Counted from the first letter of the stretch, positions 52,787-62,001 are shown. The stretch: DNA of 64,000 bases from Vagococcus elongatus (GCF_003987645.1 NZ_NGKA01000009.1:1-64000); one strand, 5' to 3'. Translations and numbers: made by a program. The notes: a model not told the origin generated them from the sequence alone.

Positions 52787-52882
52787 AGTGTGTACTCCTT
52801 TAGTTTAATGACCCAGCGGTTCTTTTTTATGTAAATACTTGTTAAGATTTCGCTTGTTAGATAAAGAGTTGAATAAGAATAA

Positions 52883-53410
52883 TTATGTTTCCAGCTCTGC
52901 TTGAAATTGTTGAAGCAGTTTGATGTTTTTCAGCAGATAGTTAGCAGCGATTCCCACAGCGATTCCAGCGAGAATCCCAATGCCTGACAGGATAGGCAAG
53001 TATAACATAACCGACCACGAACGGGCAATAAAACTGGCGACCATCAGCTGGCCCACGTTATGCAGAAAACCGCCCACTGAACTGATGCCGATCACACTGA
53101 CACGCTCAGGACCTAATTTTTTTACAAGGAGCATGCCAGAAAAACTAAGCAGAGCCCCTGCCGCACTGTAAATGAAGGTTGAAATAGTTCCTCCCAGCAG
53201 AGTCGTCAAAAGTAATCTCATGCAAACAAGGAGAAAACTTTCTTTTTTTGTCAAAGTAAAAATAGCGATAATCGTGATCAGATTTGCCAAACCAAGTTTC
53301 GCACCCGGAGCGATGGCAAAAGGAAAAGGAATCATGTTTTCCAGCAGACCGATAATCACTCCCTGAGCTACCAATAAGGAGATGTAAATAAGCTTTTTAT
53401 TTTTTTTCAT
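52883..53410 (-). CDS. eetB: Gx transporter family membrane protein (EetB)
   Basis: A 175-residue integral membrane protein with about five spans. Sequence PFPFAIAPGAKLGLANLITIIAIF and VGGFLHNVGQLMVA match the Gx transporter family, formerly called heptaprenyl diphosphate synthase component I. Its ECF-S-like fold and its place beside dmkB and ndh2 match EetB of the Listeria EET locus, which with EetA is needed for electron transfer. The start at 53410 follows AAGGAG by nine bases; an overlapping out-of-frame ATG lies four bases earlier. Confidence 0.85.
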   Translation of the reverse strand: MKKNKKLIYISLLVAQGVIIGLLENMIPFPFAIAPGAKLGLANLITIIAIFTLTKKESFLLVCMRLLLTTLLGGTISTFIYSAAGALLSFSGMLLVKKLGPERVSVIGISSVGGFLHNVGQLMVASFIARSWSVMLYLPILSGIGILAGIAVGIAANYLLKNIKLLQQFQAELET

Positions 53411-53470
53411 TCATGAGAGCTCCTTCTAAAAAGCTGAATTTTTTAGCTGGCATTGGTAACGGTCCAAGGG

Positions 53471-53508
53471 AAAAGAAAAGTTCTAGAGAAAACTCCCTAG
53501 AACTTTTA
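53471..53508 (-). terminator. Intrinsic terminator of ndh2
   Basis: AAAAGTTCTAG and CTAGAACTTTT enclose a ten-base loop, followed by T-rich sequence on the minus strand. It separates ndh2 from eetB-dmkB. Confidence 0.85.
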
Positions 53509-53524
53509 TCTGTTGGCAGGGAAA

Positions 53525-55456
53525 TCAGTCTTGTCCATAGATGGATTTGACCTCGCCGTACCACCACTTGTGCAGCGTACGCTGAATCCAAGGTTGTACC
53601 CACTTGTCTAATCCAAGAGTTCTTCCTGAGCCGTTCATCAAAGCGAAGGCCACAGGGATAAACCAAATATTTACCCAGTAAAACATTCCTGACAGACAAA
53701 ACGTCAGAACTAATGCAATGGTTGTAGCACTGCTTAACCAAGTGAAAAGGCCAGCAATCAAAGCTAGTGCTAAAGCTATTTCAAAGAAAACCATAAATTT
53801 TTGGAAAAACATGGCAACATCGTTGTTCGGCATAATAAACTGCATCATCTTCGTAAACCAAGCTGGTGAGTTTTCTATAACGACCATTGGCTGCTCTCCA
53901 AAGGCATAGCTTAGACCAAACTTGGCTACTTCAGTAGCGCCATCGACAGCATCAGTAGCGGCAGTTGCAGCGTCAACAGCTTCCGTAGCACCGGTTGCGG
54001 CATCTGCCGCGTCCTTAGCATATTCCCAAGTCCATGGGAAGACAGAATCTCCTACAAACCAAGAGCCTTCACCAAACCATGTACTTGGTTTCAAGACTTC
54101 CCCATTACCAATCATTTTCTTTCCGGCTTCAACTAACCAGACTAAACCGTAGAAAACACGTAACGGCACGCTCCATAAGACGTTGCTGTTGCGAGAGGAG
54201 TGTCCCCGAGTGACGTTTCTTTCGTTTTCAACGCGGAAAAACTCATGCATCATATATTGGAAAGCATAGTGCCCAGAACGGATATCAAAGAAGTATTTCA
54301 AATTGATGATATGCTTCATAATGATTGCTAGAAAACCACTTAAATGAATTTTATCAAATAAACTAGCCACACCAAATTTAGAACCTACGGAAACCATATA
54401 ACCTTGATAGTTTCCTTTGAAAGCTTTCTTTTCCGTCTGATGGATATCTGCCAAAATATTCATGGCAGCGTAGTGAGCAGTGCCTTCTGCCGCTTGAACA
54501 ATCTGTGGTGTAGGTGTATTTTCAAATTCTTCATAATAGACGATATCACCTACCACGTAAATGCCTTTATCTTCAAACCCTACCGCCTGCAAAAATTCAT
54601 TGGCGGCCAGCCGATTAGCGTGGGCTGTTTCCATCCCAAAGTCTTTAACATCACTGTTGGCTTGAACACCAGCAGTCCAAATCAACGTTCTTGTTGGGAT
54701 TTTGGTACCGTCTTGTAACCTTACTTCTTTTTCGCTGACTTCAACAACGGGCGAGCTTTTCAGAATCTCCACACCTTTTTTAACAAGGTAGCGCTCGGCG
54801 ATGTCTGCATCATAGCGTTCTAGCATATTTAAAATGGTTGGCAGTGCTTCGACCACTTTGAGAGAAATCTCATCAGGAGAAATCTTATTTTTCTTTGCAA
54901 TACTTTTTTTGAGATCGACAAGTTCACCAATCATCTCAATTCCGGTAAAACCAGAGCCGCAGACCACAAAAGTCAGCATCTCACGTCGAATGTTTTCGTC
55001 TGGTTCCAAAGCAGCACGGGCAACGGTTTGTTCGATATGTTCACGCAAAAGAATCGCGTCCTCCATAGACCATAAAGAAAATCCGTGTTGCCTTACTCCG
55101 GGTACACCGAAGTCATTAGCTTCAGCTCCCATGCCGATGATGACATAATCGAATTCGTAACTTCCCTTTTGAGTGTAAACCACTTTATTTTCTTTATCGA
55201 TGGATGTCACTGTATCTGTCACAAGCTTAACGTTTTTTCTGCGGCAGAATAAACGCTGTAAATCATATTGTATTGCTTCCGGCTCAACTCGGCCTCCCGC
55301 AACTTCGTGTAGTTCTGTCATCATTGTTTGATAAGAATGACGATCAATTAGAGTGATTTCAACATCTGGATTTTTTTTAAGTTTTTTTGATAAAAACTTG
55401 GTACCAAAAACCCCAGCGTAACCAGCTCCAACTACGACTATTTTTATTTTTGCCAT
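53525..55456 (-). CDS. ndh2: Type II NADH dehydrogenase with C-terminal membrane domain, EET type (Ndh2)
   Basis: A 643-residue protein. Residues 1-400 form a type II NADH:quinone reductase with FAD motif VVGAGYAGVFGTKFL (8-22), NADH motif VVCGSGFTGIEMIGEL (164-179) and YVVGDIVYYEE (300-310). The C-terminal part (about 430-625) has hydrophobic segments of DoxX type (MVFFEIALALALIAGLFTWL, TIALVLTFCLSGMFYWVNIWF). An Ala/Thr/Asp-rich stretch at 481-511 contains a tandem repeat. The membrane extension is a feature of EET Ndh2. It should pass electrons from NADH to demethylmenaquinone. It is divergent from pplA. Confidence 0.9.
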   Translation of the reverse strand: MAKIKIVVVGAGYAGVFGTKFLSKKLKKNPDVEITLIDRHSYQTMMTELHEVAGGRVEPEAIQYDLQRLFCRRKNVKLVTDTVTSIDKENKVVYTQKGSYEFDYVIIGMGAEANDFGVPGVRQHGFSLWSMEDAILLREHIEQTVARAALEPDENIRREMLTFVVCGSGFTGIEMIGELVDLKKSIAKKNKISPDEISLKVVEALPTILNMLERYDADIAERYLVKKGVEILKSSPVVEVSEKEVRLQDGTKIPTRTLIWTAGVQANSDVKDFGMETAHANRLAANEFLQAVGFEDKGIYVVGDIVYYEEFENTPTPQIVQAAEGTAHYAAMNILADIHQTEKKAFKGNYQGYMVSVGSKFGVASLFDKIHLSGFLAIIMKHIINLKYFFDIRSGHYAFQYMMHEFFRVENERNVTRGHSSRNSNVLWSVPLRVFYGLVWLVEAGKKMIGNGEVLKPSTWFGEGSWFVGDSVFPWTWEYAKDAADAATGATEAVDAATAATDAVDGATEVAKFGLSYAFGEQPMVVIENSPAWFTKMMQFIMPNNDVAMFFQKFMVFFEIALALALIAGLFTWLSSATTIALVLTFCLSGMFYWVNIWFIPVAFALMNGSGRTLGLDKWVQPWIQRTLHKWWYGEVKSIYGQD

Positions 55457-55705
55457 AGTGTTCTCCCCTTCTCCAATTTAAAAAAAAGATTGCTGAAAAT
55501 GTTTGATAATAATTACACAATCAGACATATTATAATTATATTTAGTTAAAAAGTCTACTAAAAATGCTTACTTTTCATCTGAAAATAAACTGTGAATTTA
55601 ATGAAAAATAGTTAAAAAAAGTTGCTAAATGACCGAGGATAAGGTAGAATACCCTTGTATCATATTTCACAAGGTGTAATCAATAACTATAAGGTGGGAA
55701 TTATA

Positions 55706-56617
55706 ATGAAAAAAACAAGATTTTTGTCAGGCGTTGCCCTAATTGCAGTGTCAGGTATGTTATTTGTAGGCTGCCAAAGTGACGATGCTGCTAAGGATAA
55801 AACGGAAGAATCAACAGTCGAAACTGCAGAGACTTCTGAAAAAGAAGAAGCAAAACAAGTAGCGGGAGCACCCCTAAAAGACGGCACATTTACGTTGGAA
55901 GAAAAAAATTATTCTAATGATTACCGTGCGACTTTCTCAATTACAGTAAAAGACGGCAAAATTACAGAGTCAAATTTTGACAACGTCAATGCAGATGGGG
56001 AGTCTAAAAAAGACAACGAAGAATACAACGAAACAATGAAAGAAAAATCAGGGACAGGACCAGCCGAATTTATTCCTAAATTGAATGAATTATTTGTTGA
56101 CGCACAAAATGCTGGAGGCATTGATATTGAAGCAGTAACTGGTGCCACACATTCTGCCCGCAGCTTTGTTAACTATGCACAACAATTGGTGCAAGCGGCG
56201 CAAGCTGGCAATACTGAAACAATCGAAATCAACAACGGCGGCGAATTACAAGACGGCACTTACACCTTAGAAGAAAAAAATTATTCTAATGGTTACCGTG
56301 TAGTCTTCAGCATTACTGTAGAAGGTAATAAAATCACAGAATCTAACTATGACTATGTAGATGCTGATGGAAAATCTAAAATCGACGACCAAGAATACAA
56401 TGAAAAGATGAAAGAAATCGCTGGAACTAACGCTGAAGAATTTATTCCTAAATTCAATGAAGGATTAGTTCAAGAACAAGTGCCATCAGAAATCGATGTG
56501 GTTACTGGTGCGACTCATTCATTCAACGCGTTCCAAATGTATGCTGAACAGCTGATCAATGCTGCAGAAAAAGGCAATACAGATAAAATCGAAGTTGATA
56601 ATATTGTCTTTGAATAA
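55706..56617 (+). CDS. pplA: Flavin-binding surface lipoprotein PplA (two FMN domains)
   Basis: A 303-residue lipoprotein (lipobox LFVGC, Cys23), starting at 55706 after GGTGG. Two homologous FMN-binding domains (about 57-175 and 181-297) share LKDGTFTLEEKNYSN and LQDGTYTLEEKNYSN. Each has the flavinylation motif VTGATHS; predicted FMN-bearing threonines are Thr148 and Thr270. In Listeria PplA is the extracellular flavoprotein that hands electrons to iron or other acceptors, and its signal peptide yields a pheromone. FmnB downstream would attach the flavins. The gene has its own terminator. Confidence 0.93.
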   Translation: MKKTRFLSGVALIAVSGMLFVGCQSDDAAKDKTEESTVETAETSEKEEAKQVAGAPLKDGTFTLEEKNYSNDYRATFSITVKDGKITESNFDNVNADGESKKDNEEYNETMKEKSGTGPAEFIPKLNELFVDAQNAGGIDIEAVTGATHSARSFVNYAQQLVQAAQAGNTETIEINNGGELQDGTYTLEEKNYSNGYRVVFSITVEGNKITESNYDYVDADGKSKIDDQEYNEKMKEIAGTNAEEFIPKFNEGLVQEQVPSEIDVVTGATHSFNAFQMYAEQLINAAEKGNTDKIEVDNIVFE

Positions 56618-56641
56618 TCTTCACCCAGTTAACTATCTAAG

Positions 56642-56675
56642 ACAACAGACTGCCTCGTGCGGTTTGTTGTTTTTG
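56642..56675 (+). terminator. Intrinsic terminator after pplA
   Basis: ACAACAGACTGC pairs with GCGGTTTGTTGT, followed by TTTTTG. It would let pplA be expressed above fmnB-dmkA. Confidence 0.78.
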
Positions 56676-56758
56676 TTTTAAGTTGAATCGCTTTAAATTT
56701 ATTTTAAAAACAGGTAGGATATAGAAAATATATCGTTCCTAGGAAAGGAGTGGGCAAA

Positions 56759-57856
56759 ATGAAAAAAAACCTCCTAAGACTATCTTTTTTCTTCTTAATC
56801 GCAGGGGTGTTCCTGTTTGCAGCTTGCGGGAGAACAGAAAAAACGGAAAATAACGTCTCGGTCAATAAAGAAGCTTACAGTGAGCAGCAATATTTAATGG
56901 GAACCTATGTGAGGATTCAAATCTTTGATGACGGGAAAAAAGAGGTATTGTCCCAAGCGTTTGATAAAGTAAAAGAACTAGCGGATAAAATCACGGTGAA
57001 TGAACCCGATGCGGAAAATTCAGAAGTGGCAGAAATCAATCGGCAGGCAGGGGTCGAGCCGGTCAAAGTGTCTTCGGATGTTTTCAATTTGATCAAAACA
57101 GCCTACGCCTACTCCGAGATTCCGGAGCAGGGGTTTGACTTGTCCGTTGGACCGATCACAGAATTATGGCATATCGGGTTCGATGATGCCAGAAAACCCG
57201 AACAGTCTGAAATAGATGAGGCATTGAAATTAGTCAACCATGAAGATGTGATTTTAGATGAGAAAGAAAAGACAGTTTTTCTCAAGGAAAAAAACATGGC
57301 GCTGGATTTGGGTGCCATCGCCAAAGGATTTATCACAGATGAAGTTGTTGAAGTTCTGAAAAAAAATCACGTCACGACTGCCATAATCGATTTAGGCGGT
57401 AATATTTATGTGATGGGCCAAAGCCCAAAAAAAGAAAATGGTTTTTGGACAGTGGGAATTCAGGACCCTGAGAAAGAGCGCAACCAAGTTGTGGGTTCTT
57501 TACCCGCCACAGATCAGTCGCTGGTGACTTCGGGCATCTATGAAAGAAACTTGGAAGTCGACGGCAAACTTTATCATCATTTATTTGATGCTAAGACCGG
57601 CTATCCTTTTGAAAATGAGTTGGCCGGTGTGTCCATCATTTCTGAAAAATCAATTGACGGAGATGGTTTGTCCACAGTAGTGTTCTCCATGGGTGTGGCA
57701 AAGGGTATGGCATTTGTGGAAGACCTAGATCAGACAGAAGCAGTCTTTGTGACAAAAGACGATGAAATTTATGTGAGCAGCGGTCTGAAAGAATCCTTTA
57801 AACTCAATGAAGAGGCGCGCTACACATTGAAAGAGATAGAAAATAGAAACAATTAA
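56759..57856 (+). CDS. fmnB: FAD:protein FMN transferase, lipoprotein (ApbE family, FmnB)
   Basis: A 365-residue lipoprotein (lipobox LFAAC), starting MKKNLLRLSFFF after AAGGAG. It carries ApbE motifs: YLMGTYVRIQIF, FDLSVGPITELW, LDLGAIAKGFITDEV, IIDLGGNIYVMG, HHLFDAKTGYP and DGDGLSTVVFSMG. It transfers FMN from FAD to threonine in target motifs, here most likely PplA. It acts outside the membrane. It is followed after 12 bp by dmkA. Confidence 0.93.
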   Translation: MKKNLLRLSFFFLIAGVFLFAACGRTEKTENNVSVNKEAYSEQQYLMGTYVRIQIFDDGKKEVLSQAFDKVKELADKITVNEPDAENSEVAEINRQAGVEPVKVSSDVFNLIKTAYAYSEIPEQGFDLSVGPITELWHIGFDDARKPEQSEIDEALKLVNHEDVILDEKEKTVFLKEKNMALDLGAIAKGFITDEVVEVLKKNHVTTAIIDLGGNIYVMGQSPKKENGFWTVGIQDPEKERNQVVGSLPATDQSLVTSGIYERNLEVDGKLYHHLFDAKTGYPFENELAGVSIISEKSIDGDGLSTVVFSMGVAKGMAFVEDLDQTEAVFVTKDDEIYVSSGLKESFKLNEEARYTLKEIENRNN

Positions 57857-57868
57857 AAGGGGAATGTC

Positions 57869-58816
57869 ATGACAGTCAGTGTTTTTTTAAAATTAGTGGA
57901 AATCCAAACCAAGCTAGCCAGCTTATTTCCTTTTATTATTGGGGTATTATTTTCGATGTATTATTTTGGGGAAGTCAAATGGCTGAATACCTTAATCTTT
58001 TTTTTAGGAATGATTGTGTTTGATATGACCACAACAGCGATTAATAACTACATGGATTACAGAAAGGCTAAAAATACCGACTATAAATATGAAACGAATA
58101 TTGTGGGAAAAGCTGGTTTATCTGACAAAACAGTTATCCGTTTGATTTTTTCCATGCTGGCTTTTGCAGCAGTGGTTGGTATTTATTTAACGGTTGAAAC
58201 AGGTTGGCTGATGCTGCTGATGGGCGGTGTCTGCTGTTTTATCGGGATTTTTTACACCTTTGGTCCCGTGCCCTTATCCCGAATGCCTTTAGGAGAAGTT
58301 TTCAGCGGGTTTACGATGGGGCTAGGTATTTTTCTCATGACTATTTATGTGAATACTTTTGATCAATATTTTTTCTTTTTGACGTTGGATAACTGGGTCT
58401 TTAAGCTCTACGGGGACCTGACAAAAATAATTCCTGTTTTTTGGGCGTCCCTGCCCATGGTGTTCACCATCGCCAATATTATGCTGGCTAATAATTTATG
58501 TGATTTAGACGAGGACGTTTCTAATCATCGTTACACTCTGCCGTTTTATATCGGAAGAAAAAAGGGAATCCTTTTGTTTAACTGGCTGATGTACGGCTGC
58601 TACGTCACTGTTTTGATTGGAGTCCTGTTTAAAATATACCATCCGGTGATGCTGATCGTTTTTGCGAGCTTGCCTCTGATTATTAAAAATGTTAAAACCT
58701 TTAGCAAAAAGCAAGTCAAAAGCGAAACTTTTTCTATTTCTATAAAAAATCTGGTGATATTTAATGTGTCACAAATCGTTGGCTTGCTTTTGAGTATTTT
58801 AATTACTGCTAAATAA
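57869..58816 (+). CDS. dmkA: UbiA prenyltransferase, demethylmenaquinone synthesis (DmkA)
   Basis: A 315-residue membrane protein with about eight spans. It attaches the polyprenyl chain to 1,4-dihydroxy-2-naphthoate. The first Asp motif is NNYMDYRKAKNTD and the second DLDEDVSNHRYTLP. In Listeria DmkA, the EET paralogue of MenA, works with DmkB. Close spacing to fmnB shows one transcription unit. No menaquinone methylase is nearby, in keeping with a demethylmenaquinone product. Confidence 0.9.
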   Translation: MTVSVFLKLVEIQTKLASLFPFIIGVLFSMYYFGEVKWLNTLIFFLGMIVFDMTTTAINNYMDYRKAKNTDYKYETNIVGKAGLSDKTVIRLIFSMLAFAAVVGIYLTVETGWLMLLMGGVCCFIGIFYTFGPVPLSRMPLGEVFSGFTMGLGIFLMTIYVNTFDQYFFFLTLDNWVFKLYGDLTKIIPVFWASLPMVFTIANIMLANNLCDLDEDVSNHRYTLPFYIGRKKGILLFNWLMYGCYVTVLIGVLFKIYHPVMLIVFASLPLIIKNVKTFSKKQVKSETFSISIKNLVIFNVSQIVGLLLSILITAK

Positions 58817-58822
58817 TTAAAG

Positions 58823-58863
58823 AAAAAATCCCGTAGAACAGTTCTTTTTGTTCCCGGGATTTT
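58823..58863. terminator. Bidirectional terminator between dmkA and birA
   Basis: AAATCCCG and CGGGATTT with an inner AGAACA/TGTTC stem, A and T flanks on both sides. Confidence 0.8.
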
Positions 58864-58869
58864 ATTGGT

Positions 58870-59841
58870 TTATGTGATGGATGACAAACTGATTTCTCCA
58901 GAAGAAAGGGCTACTTCCCCACCAGTATCCAGGGTAACAATCAATTCTCCTGTATTGCCGATCGCTTTGGCAACACCTCTGCAGATTTTCCCCTGCTGTT
59001 TAAAGGTCACTTGTTTACCCAAGACAAAGGAACGCTGGCGATACTCTGTCAGAAAATTTTGCTCTTTGTCTTGCAGCATGTCAAAGAACTGGTTTAAAAA
59101 TTCGGCAATCAGCTGATTACGTGTGATTTCCGGCTGTTCAGTAAATAATGATCCGACTTTCTCCTGCAGTTCTGTGGGGATTGCAGCCGGACTCATTAGA
59201 AAATTAAGTCCTACGCCTATGACAATCGAAGTGATAGACTGTGTTTCGAAGTCTGTGGTAGCTTCTGAAAGAATGCCGGCAATTTTTTTATTTTGATAGT
59301 ACAAGTCATTTACCCATTTGATTTGGCAGTTTTTTTCAGTCTTTTTTTCAATAGCAGCGGCTAAGGCTGCGGCGGATAATATCGTATAGGACGGCAGTTC
59401 GTTAAATTTTTTTTGAACATTTAGGAGTAAGCTAAAATAAATTCCCTTTTCCGCATTAGAAATAAAGTCCCGACCGAAACGTCCCCGTCCTTTTGTCTGA
59501 TTTTCCGCAATGAGCAGCACAGGCTGATCCACACCGTCAATACTTGCTTTTTTCAACAGGTCATTGGTTGAGGTGACTTCTTTTTCTACTTGGATAGTTA
59601 ATTGCGGGACATGTGTACCGATATTTTTAAGTATCTCACTGGCCAAAATTGTGTCGCTAGGCAAATAGACATACCCCACATTAGGCAAGCTTTCGATAAG
59701 ATGGCCTTCTTTTTTTAACGTTTGGATAGCTTTCCAGACGGCCGTTCGCGAGACGTTTAATTTTTTTCCTAACACTTCTCCTGACAGCGGTTGTTCAGCT
59801 TGTTTTAAAAAAATAGCCAATAATTTTTCTTTTGTAGTCAT
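58870..59841 (-). CDS. birA: Bifunctional biotin-protein ligase/repressor BirA
   Basis: A 323-residue protein with an N-terminal winged helix (about 5-65, LSGEVLGKKLNVSRTAVWKAIQTLKKEGH) and a biotin ligase domain with ENQTKGRGRFGRDFIS and IKWVNDLYYQNKKIAGILSEA. It makes biotinyl-AMP, biotinylates carboxylases, and can repress biotin transport genes. It starts at MTTKEKLL (59841); a GTG one codon earlier is also well spaced from GGGAG. Confidence 0.93.
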   Translation of the reverse strand: MTTKEKLLAIFLKQAEQPLSGEVLGKKLNVSRTAVWKAIQTLKKEGHLIESLPNVGYVYLPSDTILASEILKNIGTHVPQLTIQVEKEVTSTNDLLKKASIDGVDQPVLLIAENQTKGRGRFGRDFISNAEKGIYFSLLLNVQKKFNELPSYTILSAAALAAAIEKKTEKNCQIKWVNDLYYQNKKIAGILSEATTDFETQSITSIVIGVGLNFLMSPAAIPTELQEKVGSLFTEQPEITRNQLIAEFLNQFFDMLQDKEQNFLTEYRQRSFVLGKQVTFKQQGKICRGVAKAIGNTGELIVTLDTGGEVALSSGEISLSSIT

Positions 59842-59997
59842 CACGATGGTCTCCCTGTTTGATTGATTATTTTCAGTATAACAAATTCTTTCCTTTCTGA
59901 CTAAATTGAATGTCACCGGCGTAAATGATAAAGACTGTCAGAAAATTTTATAATACGCCCTAATATTGTTGCAATCAATGTAATAAAGGAGTGGGAT

Positions 59998-60111
59998 ATC
60001 CTTGGCTGGTGGCTTATAGCCTCGAAGATATTCTTGTTTGCATTAGTTGTTATGGGCTATTCTTTTTATGAAAGTATTAAAACGAAAAAATCAACCAAGT
60101 TTCAAAAATAG
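59998..60111 (+). CDS. Putative small membrane peptide with non-standard start
   Basis: A perfect TATAAT (59949) and an AAAGGAG ribosome site (59985-59991) precede a frame reading LGWWLIASKIFLFALVVMGY, followed by SFYESIKTKKSTKFQK and a stop. A strong terminator lies 40 bp on. No ATG, GTG or TTG in this frame is properly spaced from the ribosome site; the best-placed codon is ATC (59998). A TTG at 60002 is one base out of frame, so either a rare start is used or a base has been lost. The peptide has one membrane span and a basic tail. Confidence 0.4.
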   Translation: MLGWWLIASKIFLFALVVMGYSFYESIKTKKSTKFQK

Positions 60112-60150
60112 ATTTACGACTATCAGATGAAAATATTAAAAAGTTGAACC

Positions 60151-60198
60151 AATAAAACAAACAGCTGGTACTCATGAGTATCAGCTGTTTGTTTTATT
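60151..60198. terminator. Strong bidirectional terminator
   Basis: AATAAAACAAACAGCTG and its exact complement CAGCTGTTTGTTTTATT enclose TACTCATGAGTA. It serves the importer operon on the minus strand and the small plus-strand transcript. Confidence 0.9.
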
Positions 60199-60264
60199 CA
60201 TATATCATCTCATATGCTAGTGATATAAACCTTAAATCAATTTTTGGCTTGTTTTTTGATAAAA

Positions 60265-61065
60265 TCACAGCAGCAAAGAATCATCGCTGACTTGACTGCC
60301 GCTTTTCTTGTGGAACAGTTCCAGCAAATCAGGCACCGTCAGTTGATTTTTTTCTTCATTGGCTAAATCAACGACGATCTGTCCTTGGTGGAGCATAATC
60401 AGCCGGTTGCCGTACCTGATGGCATCTTCCATATTATGGGTGACCATGAAAGCCGTCAGATTTTGTTCGGAGATGATTTTTTCAGTCAATTCCATCACCA
60501 AGAGAGATGTTTTCGGGTCTAAGGCGGCAGAATGCTCGTCCAGCAAAAGCAGTTCAGGACGGACAATCGTCGCCATCAGCAAAGTGATCGCCTGTCTTTG
60601 CCCCCCTGAGAGCAAACCAATTTCAGTTTGCAATCTGTTTTCTAATCCTAAGCCCAACGTTGCCAGCTGTTCTTTGAAAAATTTTCGTTGTTGTTTCTTT
60701 ACCCCTTTGGAGAAACCTCTGGATTGTCCCCGTTTCATGGCAATAGCGAGATTTTCTTCCACCGTCAGTCTGACAGCCGTCCCCATTCGCGGGTCCTGAA
60801 AGACTCGGCTGATTTTATCTGAGCGCTTCATCACATTTTGTTTTGTGATATCTTGTCCATTCAACAAAATCGACCCGGAAGTAATAGGAAAACTTCCCGC
60901 CACACTGTTGAGCAAGGTAGACTTTCCGGCGCCGTTTCCTCCGATGATAGAAATAAAATCTCCCTCACGTATATCCAAATTGATTCCTTTTAAGACGTGA
61001 TTTTCATCCACAGTCCCTTTACCAAAATAATGTTGAAGATTTTTAATCGATAAAATAGTCTTCAT
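60265..61065 (-). CDS. ABC importer ATP-binding protein (TrpZ-like)
   Basis: A 266-residue ABC ATPase: Walker A IIGGNGAGKSTLLNSV, signature LLSGGQRQAITLLMA, Walker B LLLLDEHSAALD, and the switch His in VTHNMEDA. It is third in the operon with the permease and binding lipoprotein, whose stop and start touch. The set matches the TrpXYZ-type importers of streptococci and enterococci, predicted to carry tryptophan or related compounds. Confidence 0.88.
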   Translation of the reverse strand: MKTILSIKNLQHYFGKGTVDENHVLKGINLDIREGDFISIIGGNGAGKSTLLNSVAGSFPITSGSILLNGQDITKQNVMKRSDKISRVFQDPRMGTAVRLTVEENLAIAMKRGQSRGFSKGVKKQQRKFFKEQLATLGLGLENRLQTEIGLLSGGQRQAITLLMATIVRPELLLLDEHSAALDPKTSLLVMELTEKIISEQNLTAFMVTHNMEDAIRYGNRLIMLHQGQIVVDLANEEKNQLTVPDLLELFHKKSGSQVSDDSLLL

Positions 61066-62001
61066 TTACAAAACGCCCCCTTTGCGTTTTTTCGGTTGTC
61101 GCTTGCTGTTGCTTTGCAATTTTTTCTGAACCAGCGGAAAGGACAAGGCCACAACCAAAATGACCGCTGAGAAAAACTTGTTGTCATTGGCTTCGATTGG
61201 CAATTCTAAAATCAAGGCCAGAATAAAACGATAGATAATTGCACCAAGCACAACAGAAAACATCCGGTACAGAAGAGGCTGTTTTGAAAATAACACTTCA
61301 GAAATAATGATGGCAGCCAACCCGATGACGATAGTCCCGATACCAGAAGAAATATCAGCATAACCGTTGTTTTGAGCAATCAATGAACCGCTCAAGGCAA
61401 TCATGCCGTTTGCGATCATATAGCCCAAAATTTTTGTAAAATCGGTGTTGATGCCATTAGCCTGACTCATTTCAATGTTGTCTCCCGTAGAAATAATTGA
61501 CAGGCCGATTTCTGTTCGAAAGAAAGTATATAAAAGTCCGATGACCAAAAGGACAGTCACTAAGCCGATAATAATCACGACAGTATTACTGGTAAAGTTA
61601 AACTCATCCATAAAGTTGAAAATTGTCTGTTTTCCCAACAACGCCTGATTAGGTTTTTTACCCATGACTCGGGAATTGATAGAGTAAAGTCCGGTCATCG
61701 TGATGATTCCGGCTAATAATGCCGGGATTTTAAGTTTCGTATGGATAATCCCTGAAACTAGACCCGCCAGCATGCCGCCGAAGACAGCCCCGATAGTAGC
61801 AACAATCGGAGGCAAATCAGACATGATCAACGCAGCGGTAATAGCCCCGCCTAAAGGAAACGACCCTTCTGTTGTCAAATCGGCCACATCAAGAATTCGG
61901 TAAGTGACAAAGATACCCACAGCTAACAGGGACCACATCAGTCCCTCGGCGATGGAAAAAGAGGCGATTGAAAAAAGATTAGTAAAAAAATTTGCTATCA
62001 T
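61066..62001 (-). CDS. ABC importer permease (TrpY-like)
   Basis: A 311-residue membrane protein with about eight to nine spans, of the branched-chain/ribose-type permease fold. The stretch GLMWSLLAVGIFVTYRILDVADLTTEGSFPLGGA is typical of the uncharacterised permease family paired with ABC_sub_bind proteins. The start at the fourth codon (62001) fits the AAGGATG spacing better than the first. Its stop abuts the ATPase start. Confidence 0.88.
   Translation of the reverse strand: MIANFFTNLFSIASFSIAEGLMWSLLAVGIFVTYRILDVADLTTEGSFPLGGAITAALIMSDLPPIVATIGAVFGGMLAGLVSGIIHTKLKIPALLAGIITMTGLYSINSRVMGKKPNQALLGKQTIFNFMDEFNFTSNTVVIIIGLVTVLLVIGLLYTFFRTEIGLSIISTGDNIEMSQANGINTDFTKILGYMIANGMIALSGSLIAQNNGYADISSGIGTIVIGLAAIIISEVLFSKQPLLYRMFSVVLGAIIYRFILALILELPIEANDNKFFSAVILVVALSFPLVQKKLQSNSKRQPKKRKGGVL

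Noticed and set aside
53397-53741. A 114-codon minus-strand ORF that could have been eetA
   Set aside because: It overlaps the end of ndh2 out of frame and runs through its terminator, with no NusG-II-like features; it is a shadow.
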